From the NCBI RefSeq assembly GCF_900090245.1, contig NZ_FMDN01000003.1, positions 248,001 to 312,000 on the forward strand: a stretch of 64,000 nucleotides of DNA, given 5' to 3'. The DNA is from Micromonospora halophytica (GTDB lineage: Bacteria; Actinomycetota; Actinomycetes; Mycobacteriales; Micromonosporaceae). Of the stretch, positions 12,495-22,512 are shown piece by piece (position 1 is the first letter of the stretch; each line of letters begins with the position of its first letter). Below the pieces are notes generated by a model that had not been told where the DNA came from, did no database searches, and saw nothing but the letters and a program-made list of their open reading frames with translations. The position numbers and the translations under genes were made by a program.

Positions 12495-13085
12495 TTGTCC
12501 GAGCAGGTCGCACCGCCCGCCGGTTCCCCGGCAGGACCACCGGCCGGGGAACCGGCAGCGCAGGTCACCCACCCCGGACCGGAGCCGTCCCCGGCCGGCA
12601 CCCGGGTGGACACCGACGACCCGGAGACGGAATCGGGCGGGACACAGGTGGACACCGACGACCCGGAGACGGAGTCGAGCGGGGCCGTGCGGCCGGTGCT
12701 GGCCGTGGCGAAGATCCTCACCGTCGTCGCCGCGGTGGTCGGGGTGCTCGTCGTCGCCGGGTTGAAGTTCGGCGCCGGCGCGGCGCTGGCCGACCTGCTC
12801 CGCCCCGACCCGGTGGCCGGCGCGAAGGCCGGTGACTGCCTGACCGATCTGCCGCAGGTCAGCGGCACGGAGGAGCGGACGGTCCGGGACGTCGCGGTGG
12901 TCGACTGCGGCTCCGCCGACGCCGCGTACACGGTGGCCGGCCGGGTCACCGACCAGACCCAGGAGCAGGCACGTTCCGGCCGGGCGTGCGAGCCGTTCGT
13001 CAAGCCCGGCGAGGACGGCTACGTCTTCTACAACATCGCCCCGGGGGAGACGGGCTACCTGCTCTGCCTGACCAGGCGCACCTGA
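12495..13085 (+). CDS. LppU/SCO3897-like membrane protein
   Basis: 196-residue single-pass membrane protein. It starts with TTG at 12495, seven bases after a GGAAGGAA ribosome binding site, which is a better choice than any later codon. Residues 1-65 form a Pro/Gly/Glu-rich cytoplasmic segment with a duplicated VDTDDPETES block (see repeat), then one transmembrane helix (AKILTVVAAVVGVLVVAG), then an extracytoplasmic domain with AGDCLTDLP, VVDCGSADAAYTV, CEPF and YLLCLT. The four cysteines and the DCGS motif fit the LppU/SCO3897 family, whose function is unknown. A strong hairpin follows, so it is probably a single-gene unit. Confidence 0.75.
   Translation: MSEQVAPPAGSPAGPPAGEPAAQVTHPGPEPSPAGTRVDTDDPETESGGTQVDTDDPETESSGAVRPVLAVAKILTVVAAVVGVLVVAGLKFGAGAALADLLRPDPVAGAKAGDCLTDLPQVSGTEERTVRDVAVVDCGSADAAYTVAGRVTDQTQEQARSGRACEPFVKPGEDGYVFYNIAPGETGYLLCLTRRT
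12606..12683 (+). repeat. Tandem 42-bp repeat inside the LppU-like gene
   Basis: Two copies begin at 12606 and 12648. The first 26 bases are identical and the remainder diverges slightly. They encode VDTDDPETES twice in the unstructured N-terminal segment, so copy number can change by units of 14 residues without shifting the frame. Confidence 0.9.
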
Positions 13086-13102
13086 CGGCACCGGTCGGAC
13101 AC

Positions 13103-13144
13103 CGCCGACGGCGGCGCGGGAAGGACTCCGTGCCGCCGTCGGCG
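13103..13144 (+). terminator. Hairpin terminator after the LppU-like gene
   Basis: Perfect 13-bp inverted repeat, CGCCGACGGCGGC (13103-13115) and GCCGCCGTCGGCG (13132-13144), with a 16-base loop, beginning 17 bp after the stop. Only a mild pyrimidine tract (TCTTCCC) follows, as usual in GC-rich actinobacteria. Confidence 0.6.
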
Positions 13145-13288
13145 TCTTCCCGCTCCCCGCCTGGTGAACGGGAGGTATATGCCACTGTTCTCGCGTCTTC
13201 CCGGCGCGGTCACGGCGTGGCAGGCTACCGGCACGTACGACCACTGGGCGACCAGCCAACGATGACTGACCGTCAGGAGGACAGACCA

Positions 13289-13975
13289 ATGGGCGAGATG
13301 GTGAGCTACACCGGCAACGGAGGGACGCGCGAGGGGTATCTCGCGATACCCTCCACCGGTGCGGCCAGCCCTGCGGTCATCGTCATCCAGGACTGGTGGG
13401 GGCTCGTCTCCCACGTACGGTCGGTCGTGGACCGTTTCGCCGAGGCGGGCTTCGTCGCCCTCGCCCCGGACTTCCGGCACGGCCAGTCGGCGAGCCGGCC
13501 GAGTGAGCCGCGGCAGATGCTGAACAGCGTCCAGATGGACGAGGCGGCGGCGGACATCGCCGGTGCGGCCGACTACCTGGCCGGTCGTCCCGAGGTCGCC
13601 GGCAAGGTCGGCTGCGTCGGATTCTGCGCCGGGGCCAGCCTGGCCCTCTGGGCGGCCACCCGCTCCGAGCGGATCGTCGCCACCGCCGCCTTCTACCCCC
13701 GTCTGCCGTGGGAGGGCATGCGCCCCGAGTGGACCGACTACGCGGGCAAGGCCGCCGTCATCCACTGCGCGGAGGCGGACGGCACCTCCGCCGACGAGGG
13801 GGTGCAGACCGTCCGGCGGGCCGTCGAGACCGCCGGCGGCACCTGCCAGACGTACGACTACCCGGGCACCGCGCACGCCTTCTTCAACGAGGACCGGCCG
13901 GAGAACTTCGACCAGCGTGCCGCCGCCACCGCCTGGGCCCGTAGCCTCGAACTCTTCCGGGCCAAGCTTGGCTGA
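13289..13975 (+). CDS. Dienelactone hydrolase family protein
   Basis: 228-residue alpha/beta hydrolase of the dienelactone hydrolase family. The Cys-Asp-His triad is visible: nucleophile Cys113 in GFCAGASL, Asp about 164 in CAEADG, and His196 in PGTAHAFFN. The N-terminal [16 protein letters not shown] and [10 protein letters not shown] segments are typical. True dienelactone hydrolases act in chlorocatechol breakdown, but no catechol genes are nearby, so the substrate is unknown. ATG 13289 has AGGAGG (13275-13280) eight bases upstream. The next gene starts inside its last codons, so the two are translationally coupled. Confidence 0.88.
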   Translation: MGEMVSYTGNGGTREGYLAIPSTGAASPAVIVIQDWWGLVSHVRSVVDRFAEAGFVALAPDFRHGQSASRPSEPRQMLNSVQMDEAAADIAGAADYLAGRPEVAGKVGCVGFCAGASLALWAATRSERIVATAAFYPRLPWEGMRPEWTDYAGKAAVIHCAEADGTSADEGVQTVRRAVETAGGTCQTYDYPGTAHAFFNEDRPENFDQRAAATAWARSLELFRAKLG

Positions 13976-14708
13976 GGCCCGTACCCCCGACGAGGTGGTC
14001 GCCCGCGCCGCGCGGGCGACCGACCTGGCCGACCTCGACGGCGCGGTCAGCGACTGCTTCGCCTGCCCGCGCCTGGTCACCTGGCGGGAGGAGGTCGCCC
14101 GGACGAAGCGGGCGGCCTTCCGGGACCAGGACTACTGGGGACGCCCGGTCCCCGGCTTCGGCACGCCGGACGCCCGGATCGCCATCCTCGGCCTGGCCCC
14201 GGCCGCGCACGGTGGCAACCGCACCGGCCGCATCTTCACCGGGGACCGCTCCGGCGACGTGCTCTTCGCCGCGCTGCACCGCGCCGGCCTGGCCAACCAG
14301 CCGACCAGCGTCGCCGCCGCCGACGGATTGACCCTGCGCGACCTGCGTATCTTCTCCGCGGTGCGCTGCGCGCCACCGGACAACAAGCCCACCCCGGCCG
14401 AACGGGACACCTGCGCCCCCTGGCTGCACCGCGAGGTGGCGCTGATCCGGCCCACCCTGCGCGTGGTGGTGGCGCTGGGTGCCTTCGCCTGGGCCGCGTG
14501 GTGGCCGACGCTGCGGCAGGTGTACGGCGTCCGCCCGCCCAGCCCGCGACCGGTCTTCGGCCATGGGGCACACTGGTCCGGGACGGCCGCCCCCGAGCTG
14601 CTCGGCTGCTACCACGTCAGCCAGCAGAACACGTTCACGGGACGGCTGACACCAGGGATGCTGGACGACGTGTTCGCCCGGGCGAAACAACTCGCCGGGG
14701 TGGACTGA
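13968..14708 (+). CDS. Uracil-DNA glycosylase, family 5 (UdgB-like)
   Basis: 246-residue DNA repair enzyme that removes uracil, and in this family also hypoxanthine and other deaminated bases, from DNA. Four cysteines fit the [4Fe-4S] cluster: C30 and C33 in DCFACPR, C134 in [11 protein letters not shown], and C149 in RDTCAPWL. The catalytic-pocket motif [19 protein letters not shown] and the C-terminal [15 protein letters not shown] are those of family 5 rather than family 4. The start is TTG at 13968, overlapping the stop of the hydrolase gene by eight bases; no better in-frame start lies nearby. Confidence 0.88.
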   Translation: MAEARTPDEVVARAARATDLADLDGAVSDCFACPRLVTWREEVARTKRAAFRDQDYWGRPVPGFGTPDARIAILGLAPAAHGGNRTGRIFTGDRSGDVLFAALHRAGLANQPTSVAAADGLTLRDLRIFSAVRCAPPDNKPTPAERDTCAPWLHREVALIRPTLRVVVALGAFAWAAWWPTLRQVYGVRPPSPRPVFGHGAHWSGTAAPELLGCYHVSQQNTFTGRLTPGMLDDVFARAKQLAGVD

Positions 14709-14725
14709 AGCGTGGGGCGGTGGCG

Positions 14726-15472
14726 ATGGACCTCGGCGTGCTGCGCAGGTGGTGGCCCGTCGCCGTGGTGGTCATGCTGCTCGCCGCCGCGGCGCTCGCC
14801 GCCGGCAACTCCTCGATCGGCGCCAGCCGTATCCCGCCGGTCGCCGACAACATCCCGTACGTCCCGGAGTACCCGGCCGGTGAGCCGGCCCCCTCGATCC
14901 CGGTCGAGCCGCGGACCGGCGCCGAGCGGACCCAGGCCGACGTGCCGCAGTGGATCGCGACCGTGGCGATCGTGCTGCTCGGCCTCGCCGTCCTGGCCGC
15001 CCTCGGCTACCTGACCTGGACGCTGCTGCGCGGCGCGCTGCGCCGGAGGACCCGCGCGGTGCCGGTGGCCCGGACCCGGCGCACCGCCGAGGGCACCGCC
15101 CGGGAGGTGGTCGCCGCCCTCGACGCCGGCCTGGTCGAGCTGGACGACGCCGACACCGACCCGCGTACCGCGGTCATCGCCTGCTGGGTACGCCTGGAGG
15201 AGGCCGCCACCGAGGCCGGGGTGCCGCGCCGCACCGGGGACACCCCGACCGACCTGGTCACCCGGCTGCTCCGGGGCGACCCGGCCGCCGGGGTCCCGGC
15301 GATCGCCAGCGCCGACGTGCTGGCGGAGTTCGCCCACGTCTACCGCGAGGCACGCTACGCCACCCACACCGTGGACGCGCGGATGCGCGACCAGGCCCGG
15401 GCCGCGTTGCGCCGGCTGCGCGGCGAGCTGGCCGCCCTCGCCACCGCCACCGCCGACGAGGTGCCGGCATGA
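14726..15472 (+). CDS. DUF4129 domain membrane protein
   Basis: 248-residue protein and first gene of a five-gene MoxR operon. One transmembrane helix lies near the N-terminus (VAVVVMLLAAAALAAG), then a Pro-rich extracytoplasmic loop of about 50 residues, a second helix (WIATVAIVLLGLAVLAALGYLTW), and a cytoplasmic DUF4129 domain with the conserved AVIACWVRLEEAATEAGVPR, TPTDLVTRLL and VYREARYATH motifs. DUF4129 proteins usually accompany MoxR and DUF58 genes and resemble a remnant of protein-glutamine gamma-glutamyltransferase tails. An in-frame GTG at 14720 is an alternative start. The stop overlaps the next ATG (ATGA). Confidence 0.85.
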   Translation: MDLGVLRRWWPVAVVVMLLAAAALAAGNSSIGASRIPPVADNIPYVPEYPAGEPAPSIPVEPRTGAERTQADVPQWIATVAIVLLGLAVLAALGYLTWTLLRGALRRRTRAVPVARTRRTAEGTAREVVAALDAGLVELDDADTDPRTAVIACWVRLEEAATEAGVPRRTGDTPTDLVTRLLRGDPAAGVPAIASADVLAEFAHVYREARYATHTVDARMRDQARAALRRLRGELAALATATADEVPA

Positions 15473-16052
15473 GCGAGCGGACCGGCCTCGACGACCTGCT
15501 CAGCTTCGAGGAGGAGGCCCCGCCCCGGGCCGGTCGTACGCGGGGCGGACGGGCCCGGACGGTGTTCCGTACCCTCGCGGTGGCCGCCGCGGCGACCGCC
15601 GTCGTCCTGGTCTGCCTGCGCGCCGTCGGCCTCCAGCTCTCGGTCTGGATCGTCGTGGCCGGCGTGCTCGCGGTCCTCGCCGTGCGCCGGGTCACGGCCG
15701 CGCTCTCCCCGCCGCCCCCGTCCCGGTCCGGCGTCCGCGCCCCGGCCGGGGAGGAACCCGGCGGATGGAACTGGGGTGCCCGCGACGCCCTGCGTGCCGC
15801 CATCAACGGCTGGGAACGGCCGCTGGACTGGTCGTCCGCCAACCGCGAGCGGTTCACCGAACGGATCCTGCCCCGCCTCGGCGAGCTGGCCGACGAGCGG
15901 CTGCGCCAGCGGCACGGGGTGACCCGCGAATCCGACCCGACCCGGGCCCGCGCCCTGCTCGGGGAGCCGCTGTGGACGTTCCTCGACACCCCCTCCCGAC
16001 GCCCCCCGTCGCCGCGCGACCTCGCGGCGATCGTCGCCGAACTGGAGAAGAT

Positions 16053-16056
<4 letters not shown>
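15469..16056 (+). CDS. Membrane protein of the MoxR operon, unknown function
   Basis: 195 residues. An acidic N-terminus (LLSFEEEAPP) is followed by two adjacent transmembrane helices (TLAVAAAATAVVLVCLRAVG and LSVWIVVAGVLAVLAVRRV) and a cytoplasmic domain of about 100 residues with RFTERILPRLGELADERLRQRHG. I recognise the position but not the function; proteins like it lie between DUF4129 and MoxR genes in related actinobacteria. Both ends use ATGA overlaps (15469-15472 and 16053-16056), so it is translated as part of a coupled chain. Confidence 0.75.
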
Positions 16057-17060
<1,004 letters not shown>

Positions 17061-17065
17061 CGGCC

Positions 17066-18436
17066 GTGCCCATCGAGGACGGGCAGGAGCCCGCGGCGGG
17101 CTGGGCGCCGACCTGGGCGCTGGGCCGGGCGGTGCTGCTCACCGGGCTGCTGCTGATCGCCGCCGTGCTGCTCGGCCGGGCCGACCTGGTGGTGCTCGCC
17201 ACGCCGTTCGCGCTCGGCACCGCGTACGCGTTGCGCCGCCGCCCGGTCGCCGCCCCGCAGCTCGAGATCACCGCCGAGGACGCGCATCTGGTCGAGGGCG
17301 GTGCGCTGGCCGGCACGGTCAGCGTCGGCAACCCGGACACCGTCCCGTACCACCTGGCCGTGGTGCGGACCCGGGTATCGCCCTGGCTGCGGGTCGAGCG
17401 GGTCGGCTTCGGCGGCGCCGGGGTGGACGTCAGCCGTTCCGGCGGCGCGGACCGCCCCTTCGTCACCGCCATCCCCACCGGGGCCGCCGTCGACCTGGAG
17501 CTGACCGGCACCGCGCTGCGGTGGGGCCGGCACCCGATCGGCCCGGCCGGTGCCCGGGTCGCCGCCGCGGACGGGCTGCTGGTCTCCCGCGCGGTCATCA
17601 CCGAGCCGGTGAAGATGCGGGTCTACCCGATGACCGAGGCGTTCGAGGCGGTGGAGGCGATGCCCCGGGCCGCCGGGCTGGTCGGCGCGCACCACTCCCG
17701 CCGGCCGGGCGAGGGCGGCGAGCTGGCCGGCGTACGGGTGTTCGCGCCGGGCGACCGGCTGCGCCGGATCGACTGGCGGGTGTCGCTGCGGGCCCGGCAA
17801 CTGCATGTGGCGGCCACCCTCTCCGACCGGGACGCCGAGGTGGTGGTGCTGCTCGACGTGCTCGCCGAGGCGGGCCGCTCCGGCGGGGTGAAGGGCGCGG
17901 CGTCCGTACTGGACACCACGGTCCGGGCCGCCGCCGCGATCGCCGAGCACTACCTGCACCGCGGTGACCGGGTGGCGATGCTGGAGTACGGGCCGGCGGC
18001 CCGCCGGCTGCGTCCGGCCACCGGACGACGGCAGTACCTGACCGTGCTGGAGTGGTTGCTCGACACCCACGCCGAGTCCTCCCCGCACGAGCCGTACGAC
18101 CAGGTCTTCGGCCCGCAACTGCTCTCCGCGGACGCGCTGGTGGTGGTGCTCACCCCGCTGCTGGACGAGCGGTCGGCGCAGATGCTGGCCCGGCTGGCCC
18201 GGGGTGGCCGGTTCGTGGTGGCCGTGGACACTCTGCCGGTCGACCTCCCGCCTCCCGGCGACAAGGGCTGGGCGCCGGTGGCGTACCGGTTGTGGCGGCT
18301 GGACCGGGACACGATGATCGCCCAGCTCCGTGAGCACGGCGTGCCGGTGGTGCCGTGGGCCGGCACGGGCAGCCTCGACCAGGTGCTGCGTGACGTGGCC
18401 CGGCTGGCCACCGCCCCGAGGGTGGGTGTCCGGTGA
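17066..18436 (+). CDS. DUF58 domain membrane protein
   Basis: 456-residue partner of the MoxR ATPase. A pair of transmembrane helices near the N-terminus (about residues 22-55) is followed by a beta-rich region and the DUF58 core PGEGGELAGVRVFAPGDRLR then RIDWRVSLRARQLHV, then a von Willebrand A-like fold with VVVLLDVLAEAG and VALVVVLTPLLDE-like strands. The metal-binding MIDAS residues are only partly recognisable. Its GTG start lies five bases after the MoxR stop. The gene ends at the first TGA of a dispersed repeat that carries the ribosome binding site of the next gene. Confidence 0.88.
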   Translation: MPIEDGQEPAAGWAPTWALGRAVLLTGLLLIAAVLLGRADLVVLATPFALGTAYALRRRPVAAPQLEITAEDAHLVEGGALAGTVSVGNPDTVPYHLAVVRTRVSPWLRVERVGFGGAGVDVSRSGGADRPFVTAIPTGAAVDLELTGTALRWGRHPIGPAGARVAAADGLLVSRAVITEPVKMRVYPMTEAFEAVEAMPRAAGLVGAHHSRRPGEGGELAGVRVFAPGDRLRRIDWRVSLRARQLHVAATLSDRDAEVVVLLDVLAEAGRSGGVKGAASVLDTTVRAAAAIAEHYLHRGDRVAMLEYGPAARRLRPATGRRQYLTVLEWLLDTHAESSPHEPYDQVFGPQLLSADALVVVLTPLLDERSAQMLARLARGGRFVVAVDTLPVDLPPPGDKGWAPVAYRLWRLDRDTMIAQLREHGVPVVPWAGTGSLDQVLRDVARLATAPRVGVR

Positions 18437-18482
18437 GCACGAGGAAGGCAGCGCAGCGGACTCCCGCAGTCGCGAACGAAGG
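18433..18482 (+). repeat. Dispersed junction repeat, copy 1
   Basis: A 50-bp segment beginning GTGAGCACGAGGA and ending CCCGCAGTCGCGAACGAAGG. A second copy at 54244-54290 shares both ends (19 of the last 20 bases identical). The first GTGA supplies the stop codon of the DUF58 gene and the final GAAGG serves as ribosome binding site nine bases before the next ATG. Confidence 0.75.
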
Positions 18483-18491
18483 CTGGCACCG

Positions 18492-19052
18492 ATGAATGTC
18501 GTCGCCGAGCGGGCGAAGGCGGTGCGTGCCGCGGTGAACCGGGTGAGCCCGACGGCCCTGCTGGTGCGTCTCGGCATCTTCGTGGTGGTGTGGGCCGGTC
18601 TGCTGCTGGCGTACCCGGCGCAACTGTTCAACGCGCGGGCGCTGCTCGCCCTCACCGTGGTGGCGGTGCTGCCGGCGGCAGGGCCGCGCCGGGTGTGGCC
18701 GACCTTCGCCGCCCTGGTCACGGTGGCCGGCTGGGTGGTCGCCTCCGCCGGGTACGACCGCCCGATCGCGCTCTGGCGGCTACTCGCCGTGGCCGCGACC
18801 CTCTACCTCGGGCACACCCTCTGCGCGCTCGCCGCGGTGCTGCCGTACGACGCGGTCGTCGACCCGGACGTGCTGGTGGGCTGGCTCACCCGGGCTGCCG
18901 CAGTGGTCCTCGCCACGTCGGTGGTCGGGGTCGTCCTGGCCTGGTTGGGCGAGATCGGCGGGTCCGACGGGTTCCAGGCGGCGACGGTGGCCGGGCTGCT
19001 GGTGGCGGTGGTGCTGAGCGGGCTGCTGGGGTGGCTGTTGCGTCGCAGATAG
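18492..19052 (+). CDS. Multi-pass membrane protein of the MoxR operon
   Basis: 186-residue protein with about five or six predicted transmembrane helices (ALLVRLGIFVVVWAGLLLAY, ALLALTVVAVLPAAG, FAALVTVAGWVVASAG, WRLLAVAATLYLGHTLCALAAVL, AAAVVLATSVVGVVLAWLG, ATVAGLLVAVVLSGLLGWLL) and a basic RRR end. I recognise no family. It is the last gene of the MoxR operon and probably works in the membrane with the DUF58 and DUF4129 proteins. The start is ATG 18492, after the GAAGG of the junction repeat. Confidence 0.75.
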   Translation: MNVVAERAKAVRAAVNRVSPTALLVRLGIFVVVWAGLLLAYPAQLFNARALLALTVVAVLPAAGPRRVWPTFAALVTVAGWVVASAGYDRPIALWRLLAVAATLYLGHTLCALAAVLPYDAVVDPDVLVGWLTRAAAVVLATSVVGVVLAWLGEIGGSDGFQAATVAGLLVAVVLSGLLGWLLRRR

Positions 19053-19145
19053 CGGGACGGGGAGGGACGTCGCGCAGGTCACAAGGGTTGTGCTCCATCA
19101 CAGAAGGGGGTCTCGGACGGGATTAGCCGGGCCGCTGAGGGAAAG

Positions 19146-20507
19146 ATGGATGACGTGAATCCGAAGCGGATCCTTGTCGTGGGTGCCGGGCACGTCGGCC
19201 TGTACGCCGCTCTGCGCCTGTCCAAGAAGCTGAGCTCCCGTGAGGCCGAGGTCGTCGTCGTCGACCCGCAGCCGCACATGACCTACCAGCCGTTCCTCCC
19301 CGAGGCGTCGGCGGGCAACATCTCGCCCCGGCATTCCGTGGTGCCGCTGCGGCGTGAGTTGCGCAAGTGCAAGGTCCTGGTGGGCGCGGTGACGCGGATC
19401 GACCACGCTCGCAGGACGGCGGTGGTGCAGCCGATCAGCGGCCCGACCCGGGAGATCCAGTACGACCATGTCGTGGTGGCCCCCGGCTCGGTCTCCCGGA
19501 CGCTGCCCATCCCCGGCCTGCACGAGCACGGGATCGGCTTCAAGACCATCGGCGAGGCGATCTACCTGCGCAACCACGTGCTGGACCGGCTGGACGTGGC
19601 GGCCGCCACGGTCGACCCGGTGGTCCGCCGCAACGCGCTGACCTTCGTCTTCGTCGGTGGCGGTTACGCCGGCATCGAGGCGCTCGCCGAGATGGAGGAC
19701 ATGGCCCGCGACGCCCTGCGCTACTACCCGGAGCTCAAGCCCGAGGACATGCGCTGGGTGCTGGTCGAGGCGACCCAGCGGGTGCTGCCGGAGGTCGACC
19801 GGGACATGGGCGCCTACACGGTGCAGCAGCTGCTCAAGCGCAACATGGACATCCGGCTGGGCACCCGGCTGGAGTCCTGCGTCGACGGCGTGGTGAAGCT
19901 CTCCGACGGTGACAGCTTCAAGGCCGACACGATCGTCTGGACGGCCGGCGTGAAGCCCTCGCCGATGCTGGACGCGACGGACTTCCCGCGTGACGACCGG
20001 CGGCGGGTCACCTGCCTGCCGACGTTGCAGGTCGTCGACGGCGACACGGTGGTCGAGGGGGCGTGGAGCGCGGGCGACTGCGCAGCCGTGCCGGACCTCA
20101 CCAAGGAGCCGGGCGACTTCTGCTCGCCGAGCGCGCAGCACGCGGTGCGCCAGGCCGGCCGGATGGCCGACAACATCGCGAACGTCATCCGCGGGCGTGC
20201 GCCGGTCAACTACAAGCACAAGCACGCGGGCAGCGTGGCCAGCCTCGGCCTGTACAAGGGCGTCGCCCAGGTGTACGGCGTCAAGATGACCGGCTGGCCG
20301 GCGTGGTTCATGCACCGGACGTACCACATGAGCCGGATCCCGTCGTTCAACCGCAAGGTCCGGGTCGTGGTCGACTGGACGCTCGCGTTCTTCCTCAAGC
20401 GTGAGGTCGTCGCCCTCGGCCAGCTGCACGACCCGCGTGAGGAGTTCGTCGAGGCGTCCGCGCCGCCGGCCAGGAAGCAGCCGGTGGGCACCGGCAAGCC
20501 GGTCTGA
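19146..20507 (+). CDS. ndh: Type II NADH dehydrogenase (NDH-2)
   Basis: 453-residue FAD enzyme at the inner face of the membrane. It passes electrons from NADH to menaquinone without pumping protons. The FAD Rossmann motif ILVVGAGHVGLYAALRLSKKL is at residues 9-29, the NADH-binding motif FVFVGGGYAGIEALAE at about 165, and the FAD phosphate-binding WSAGDCAAVPD at about 310. The C-terminal membrane-anchoring region (VDWTLAFFLKREVVALGQ) is present and the length is normal. ATG 19146 follows GAGGGAAAG. It is a single-gene unit ending in a hairpin shared with the convergent membrane protein gene. Confidence 0.93.
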   Translation: MDDVNPKRILVVGAGHVGLYAALRLSKKLSSREAEVVVVDPQPHMTYQPFLPEASAGNISPRHSVVPLRRELRKCKVLVGAVTRIDHARRTAVVQPISGPTREIQYDHVVVAPGSVSRTLPIPGLHEHGIGFKTIGEAIYLRNHVLDRLDVAAATVDPVVRRNALTFVFVGGGYAGIEALAEMEDMARDALRYYPELKPEDMRWVLVEATQRVLPEVDRDMGAYTVQQLLKRNMDIRLGTRLESCVDGVVKLSDGDSFKADTIVWTAGVKPSPMLDATDFPRDDRRRVTCLPTLQVVDGDTVVEGAWSAGDCAAVPDLTKEPGDFCSPSAQHAVRQAGRMADNIANVIRGRAPVNYKHKHAGSVASLGLYKGVAQVYGVKMTGWPAWFMHRTYHMSRIPSFNRKVRVVVDWTLAFFLKREVVALGQLHDPREEFVEASAPPARKQPVGTGKPV

Positions 20508-20526
20508 CCCGACCCGCACGCCGACA

Positions 20527-20555
20527 GGGTCCTTCCCGGGGCACGGGAGGGGCCC
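20527..20555. terminator. Bidirectional hairpin terminator between ndh and the convergent membrane protein gene
   Basis: GGGTCCTTCCCG (20527-20538) pairs with CGGGAGGGGCCC (20544-20555) around a five-base loop, with one G-T and one mismatched position. It lies between the stops of two convergent genes and has no T tract. Confidence 0.65.
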
Positions 20556-20574
20556 TTCGTCGTCGGCGATCCGG

Positions 20575-22410
20575 TCAGACCCGCCAGGTCCAGGCGTCCG
20601 CGATCCGGGTCCCCGGGCCGTAGAGCTGCACCAGCGTGCGGCGCAGACTCTCCGCGTGCGGGGCGTCGTCGGTCACCGCCACGCAGGACGCGCCCCAGAA
20701 GTCGGCGTCCTCGCGGGCCTGCCGCCGCTGCTCCTCGCCGATCACCGGCTCGGTGCCCCGCTTCGCCACGTCCGCCAGCAGCGCCGAGGTGGGCTGCTTG
20801 AAGGTGCCCATCGCGGCCGAGCCGTCGCGGCCGTGCGGGCCGATGAAGAAGCCCTCCGGCAGGCCGAACTCCGCGTCCGCCGCCGTCGCCCAGCGCATCG
20901 GCCACGGCTGGCTCGGGGTGGCCGCCGGCACCGGCACCAGCACGCCGCCGGGGCGTACGCAGTCGCGCCAGTGGCCCCCGGTGACGAACTCGGGCAACGC
21001 CGGCCGGAAGGTGGTCGGCAGGGGAGCGGGGAAGACCGTGAGCAGGGCCGCCCCGACGGCGGCCGGGACCAGCAGCCGGACCCGGCCGGGGGCGCGCAGG
21101 GCCCGGTCCACGGCGAGCACCAGCAGCGTGCCGGCCAGCGGCAGCACGGCCAGGGCGAACCGCATCGGCAGCGCGCCGTCGACCACCGGCAGCCCGGCGA
21201 GCAGCGCGTACGGCCCGGGCACCGGGCTGGGGTCGCCGTCGAGGACGACCTGCGGCCCGAGCGACAGCGCCCCGGTCACCAGCGCCCCGGCGGCGCAGGC
21301 GACCACCAGTGGCCGGCGGCGCAGCCAGAGCGCGCAGGCGGCGGTGACCAGCAGCAGGGGCGCCCCGAGGAAGGTGTTGTACTCGGCCGGGCCGGTGGTG
21401 AGTCGGGCCGAGGCGTCGTCGCCGACCACCGACAGCGGGGAGATCGTCCACCAGCTGCGCAGGTCGGCCGAGAAGTGGTGCGGGCTGAACATGCCGTCCG
21501 CCACGCCCTGTGGGCCAGCGAACTGGAACCACAGCGGGTAGCCGAGGACGACCAGGGCCAGTCCGGTGGCGATCAGCATCCCGCCGGCGAAGCCGGGCAG
21601 CGCCCGCCGTAGCAGCTTCCGGTCGGCGAAGCCGTACGCGACGGCCATCACCAGCAGGGTCACCGCGGCGAGGAAGAGCACCTCCTCGCCGACGAAGACC
21701 TGCGCGGTGACCGCCGTGGCCAGCCCGACCGCCGAGGTGACCAGTCGCCGCCGGTCGGCCCGACCGAGCGACCGCGGCCCCGGGGCGGCGGCCCGCAGCA
21801 GCCGGACGACCAGCCAGACGATCACCGGCACCAGCCACTGCGCCGTCATGTGCAGGTGGCTGTTGGACTGCGACACCATGCCGGGGCCGAAGCCGCAGAG
21901 CCCGGCGCCCAGCGCGGCGGCGAGCCGGCGGGCGTGCAGGGTCCGGGTGAAGAGCAGGTACCAGGCGATCGCGGTGCCGGCCAGGTTGACGGCGACCAGC
22001 AGGGCGAAGGTGACCGGCGCGCCGAGGAGCAGGGTGACCGGGGCGAGCAGCACCCCGAGCGCGATGACCGTGGTGTTGGTCATCAGGTTCACCCCGTCCG
22101 GGGCGTTGAGCCGGTCGGTGAGCAGGCCGAAGTCGCCTCGCAGCACCCGCGCGTCGACGGCCAGGAACCATTCGTAGAGGGTCTGGTCCGCCGGGTTGAG
22201 GGCCAGCACCCGGCCGCCGGGGTCGGGCCAGAGCCCGTGGGTGAGCCAGCCGGCGAGCAGGACGAAGCCCAGGCCGACCGTCAGGTCGACCCGGTGCCGG
22301 AGGAGGAAGGCCAGCCGGCGGTCGGTGCGGGAGCCGGCCGCGGCCGGTGCGGTGAGGCCGACAGCCAGGTCGGGGTCGGCGCCGGGCGCCGTACGGGCTG
22401 CGCTGGTCAC
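20575..22410 (-). CDS. Large multi-pass membrane protein, possible GT-C-type glycosyltransferase
   Basis: 611-residue integral membrane protein with roughly 11-13 hydrophobic helices followed by a soluble C-terminal domain of about 150 residues. The first extracytoplasmic loop (NPADQTLYEWFLAVDARVL and FGLLTDRLNAPDGVNLM) carries acidic residues where GT-C glycosyltransferases have their catalytic Asp, and similar proteins are annotated as glycosyltransferases; this is an inference. The GTG start at 22410 is chosen because a TAGGGT box lies seven bases upstream on the minus strand; a longer frame would run through the tRNA gene. No partner genes are adjacent. Confidence 0.72.
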   Translation of the reverse strand: MTSAARTAPGADPDLAVGLTAPAAAGSRTDRRLAFLLRHRVDLTVGLGFVLLAGWLTHGLWPDPGGRVLALNPADQTLYEWFLAVDARVLRGDFGLLTDRLNAPDGVNLMTNTTVIALGVLLAPVTLLLGAPVTFALLVAVNLAGTAIAWYLLFTRTLHARRLAAALGAGLCGFGPGMVSQSNSHLHMTAQWLVPVIVWLVVRLLRAAAPGPRSLGRADRRRLVTSAVGLATAVTAQVFVGEEVLFLAAVTLLVMAVAYGFADRKLLRRALPGFAGGMLIATGLALVVLGYPLWFQFAGPQGVADGMFSPHHFSADLRSWWTISPLSVVGDDASARLTTGPAEYNTFLGAPLLLVTAACALWLRRRPLVVACAAGALVTGALSLGPQVVLDGDPSPVPGPYALLAGLPVVDGALPMRFALAVLPLAGTLLVLAVDRALRAPGRVRLLVPAAVGAALLTVFPAPLPTTFRPALPEFVTGGHWRDCVRPGGVLVPVPAATPSQPWPMRWATAADAEFGLPEGFFIGPHGRDGSAAMGTFKQPTSALLADVAKRGTEPVIGEEQRRQAREDADFWGASCVAVTDDAPHAESLRRTLVQLYGPGTRIADAWTWRV

Positions 22411-22417
22411 GCGCTCG

Positions 22418-22423
22418 ACCCTA
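22418..22423 (-). promoter_or_regulatory. -10 hexamer TAGGGT of a probable leaderless transcript
   Basis: On the minus strand TAGGGT is followed by seven bases and then GTG at 22410. It is identical to the boxes before the DUF885 and ppx genes, and decides the start of the membrane protein. Confidence 0.6.
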
Positions 22424-22512
22424 GTGCGGCGGCGGTCACCGGGTACGCCGGGTGACCGGGGAACGGTTACGGTGGCACTGCACCGCCGCGTGTCGGCACG
22501 CCGGTGTCCCTC

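Noticed and set aside
19080..19099. CACAAGGGTTGTG and TTGTGCTCCATCACAG upstream of ndh as a Rex or Crp operator
   Set aside because: The half-sites are right in kind, but the spacing (5-6 instead of 8 or 6 between full half-sites) does not fit either consensus.
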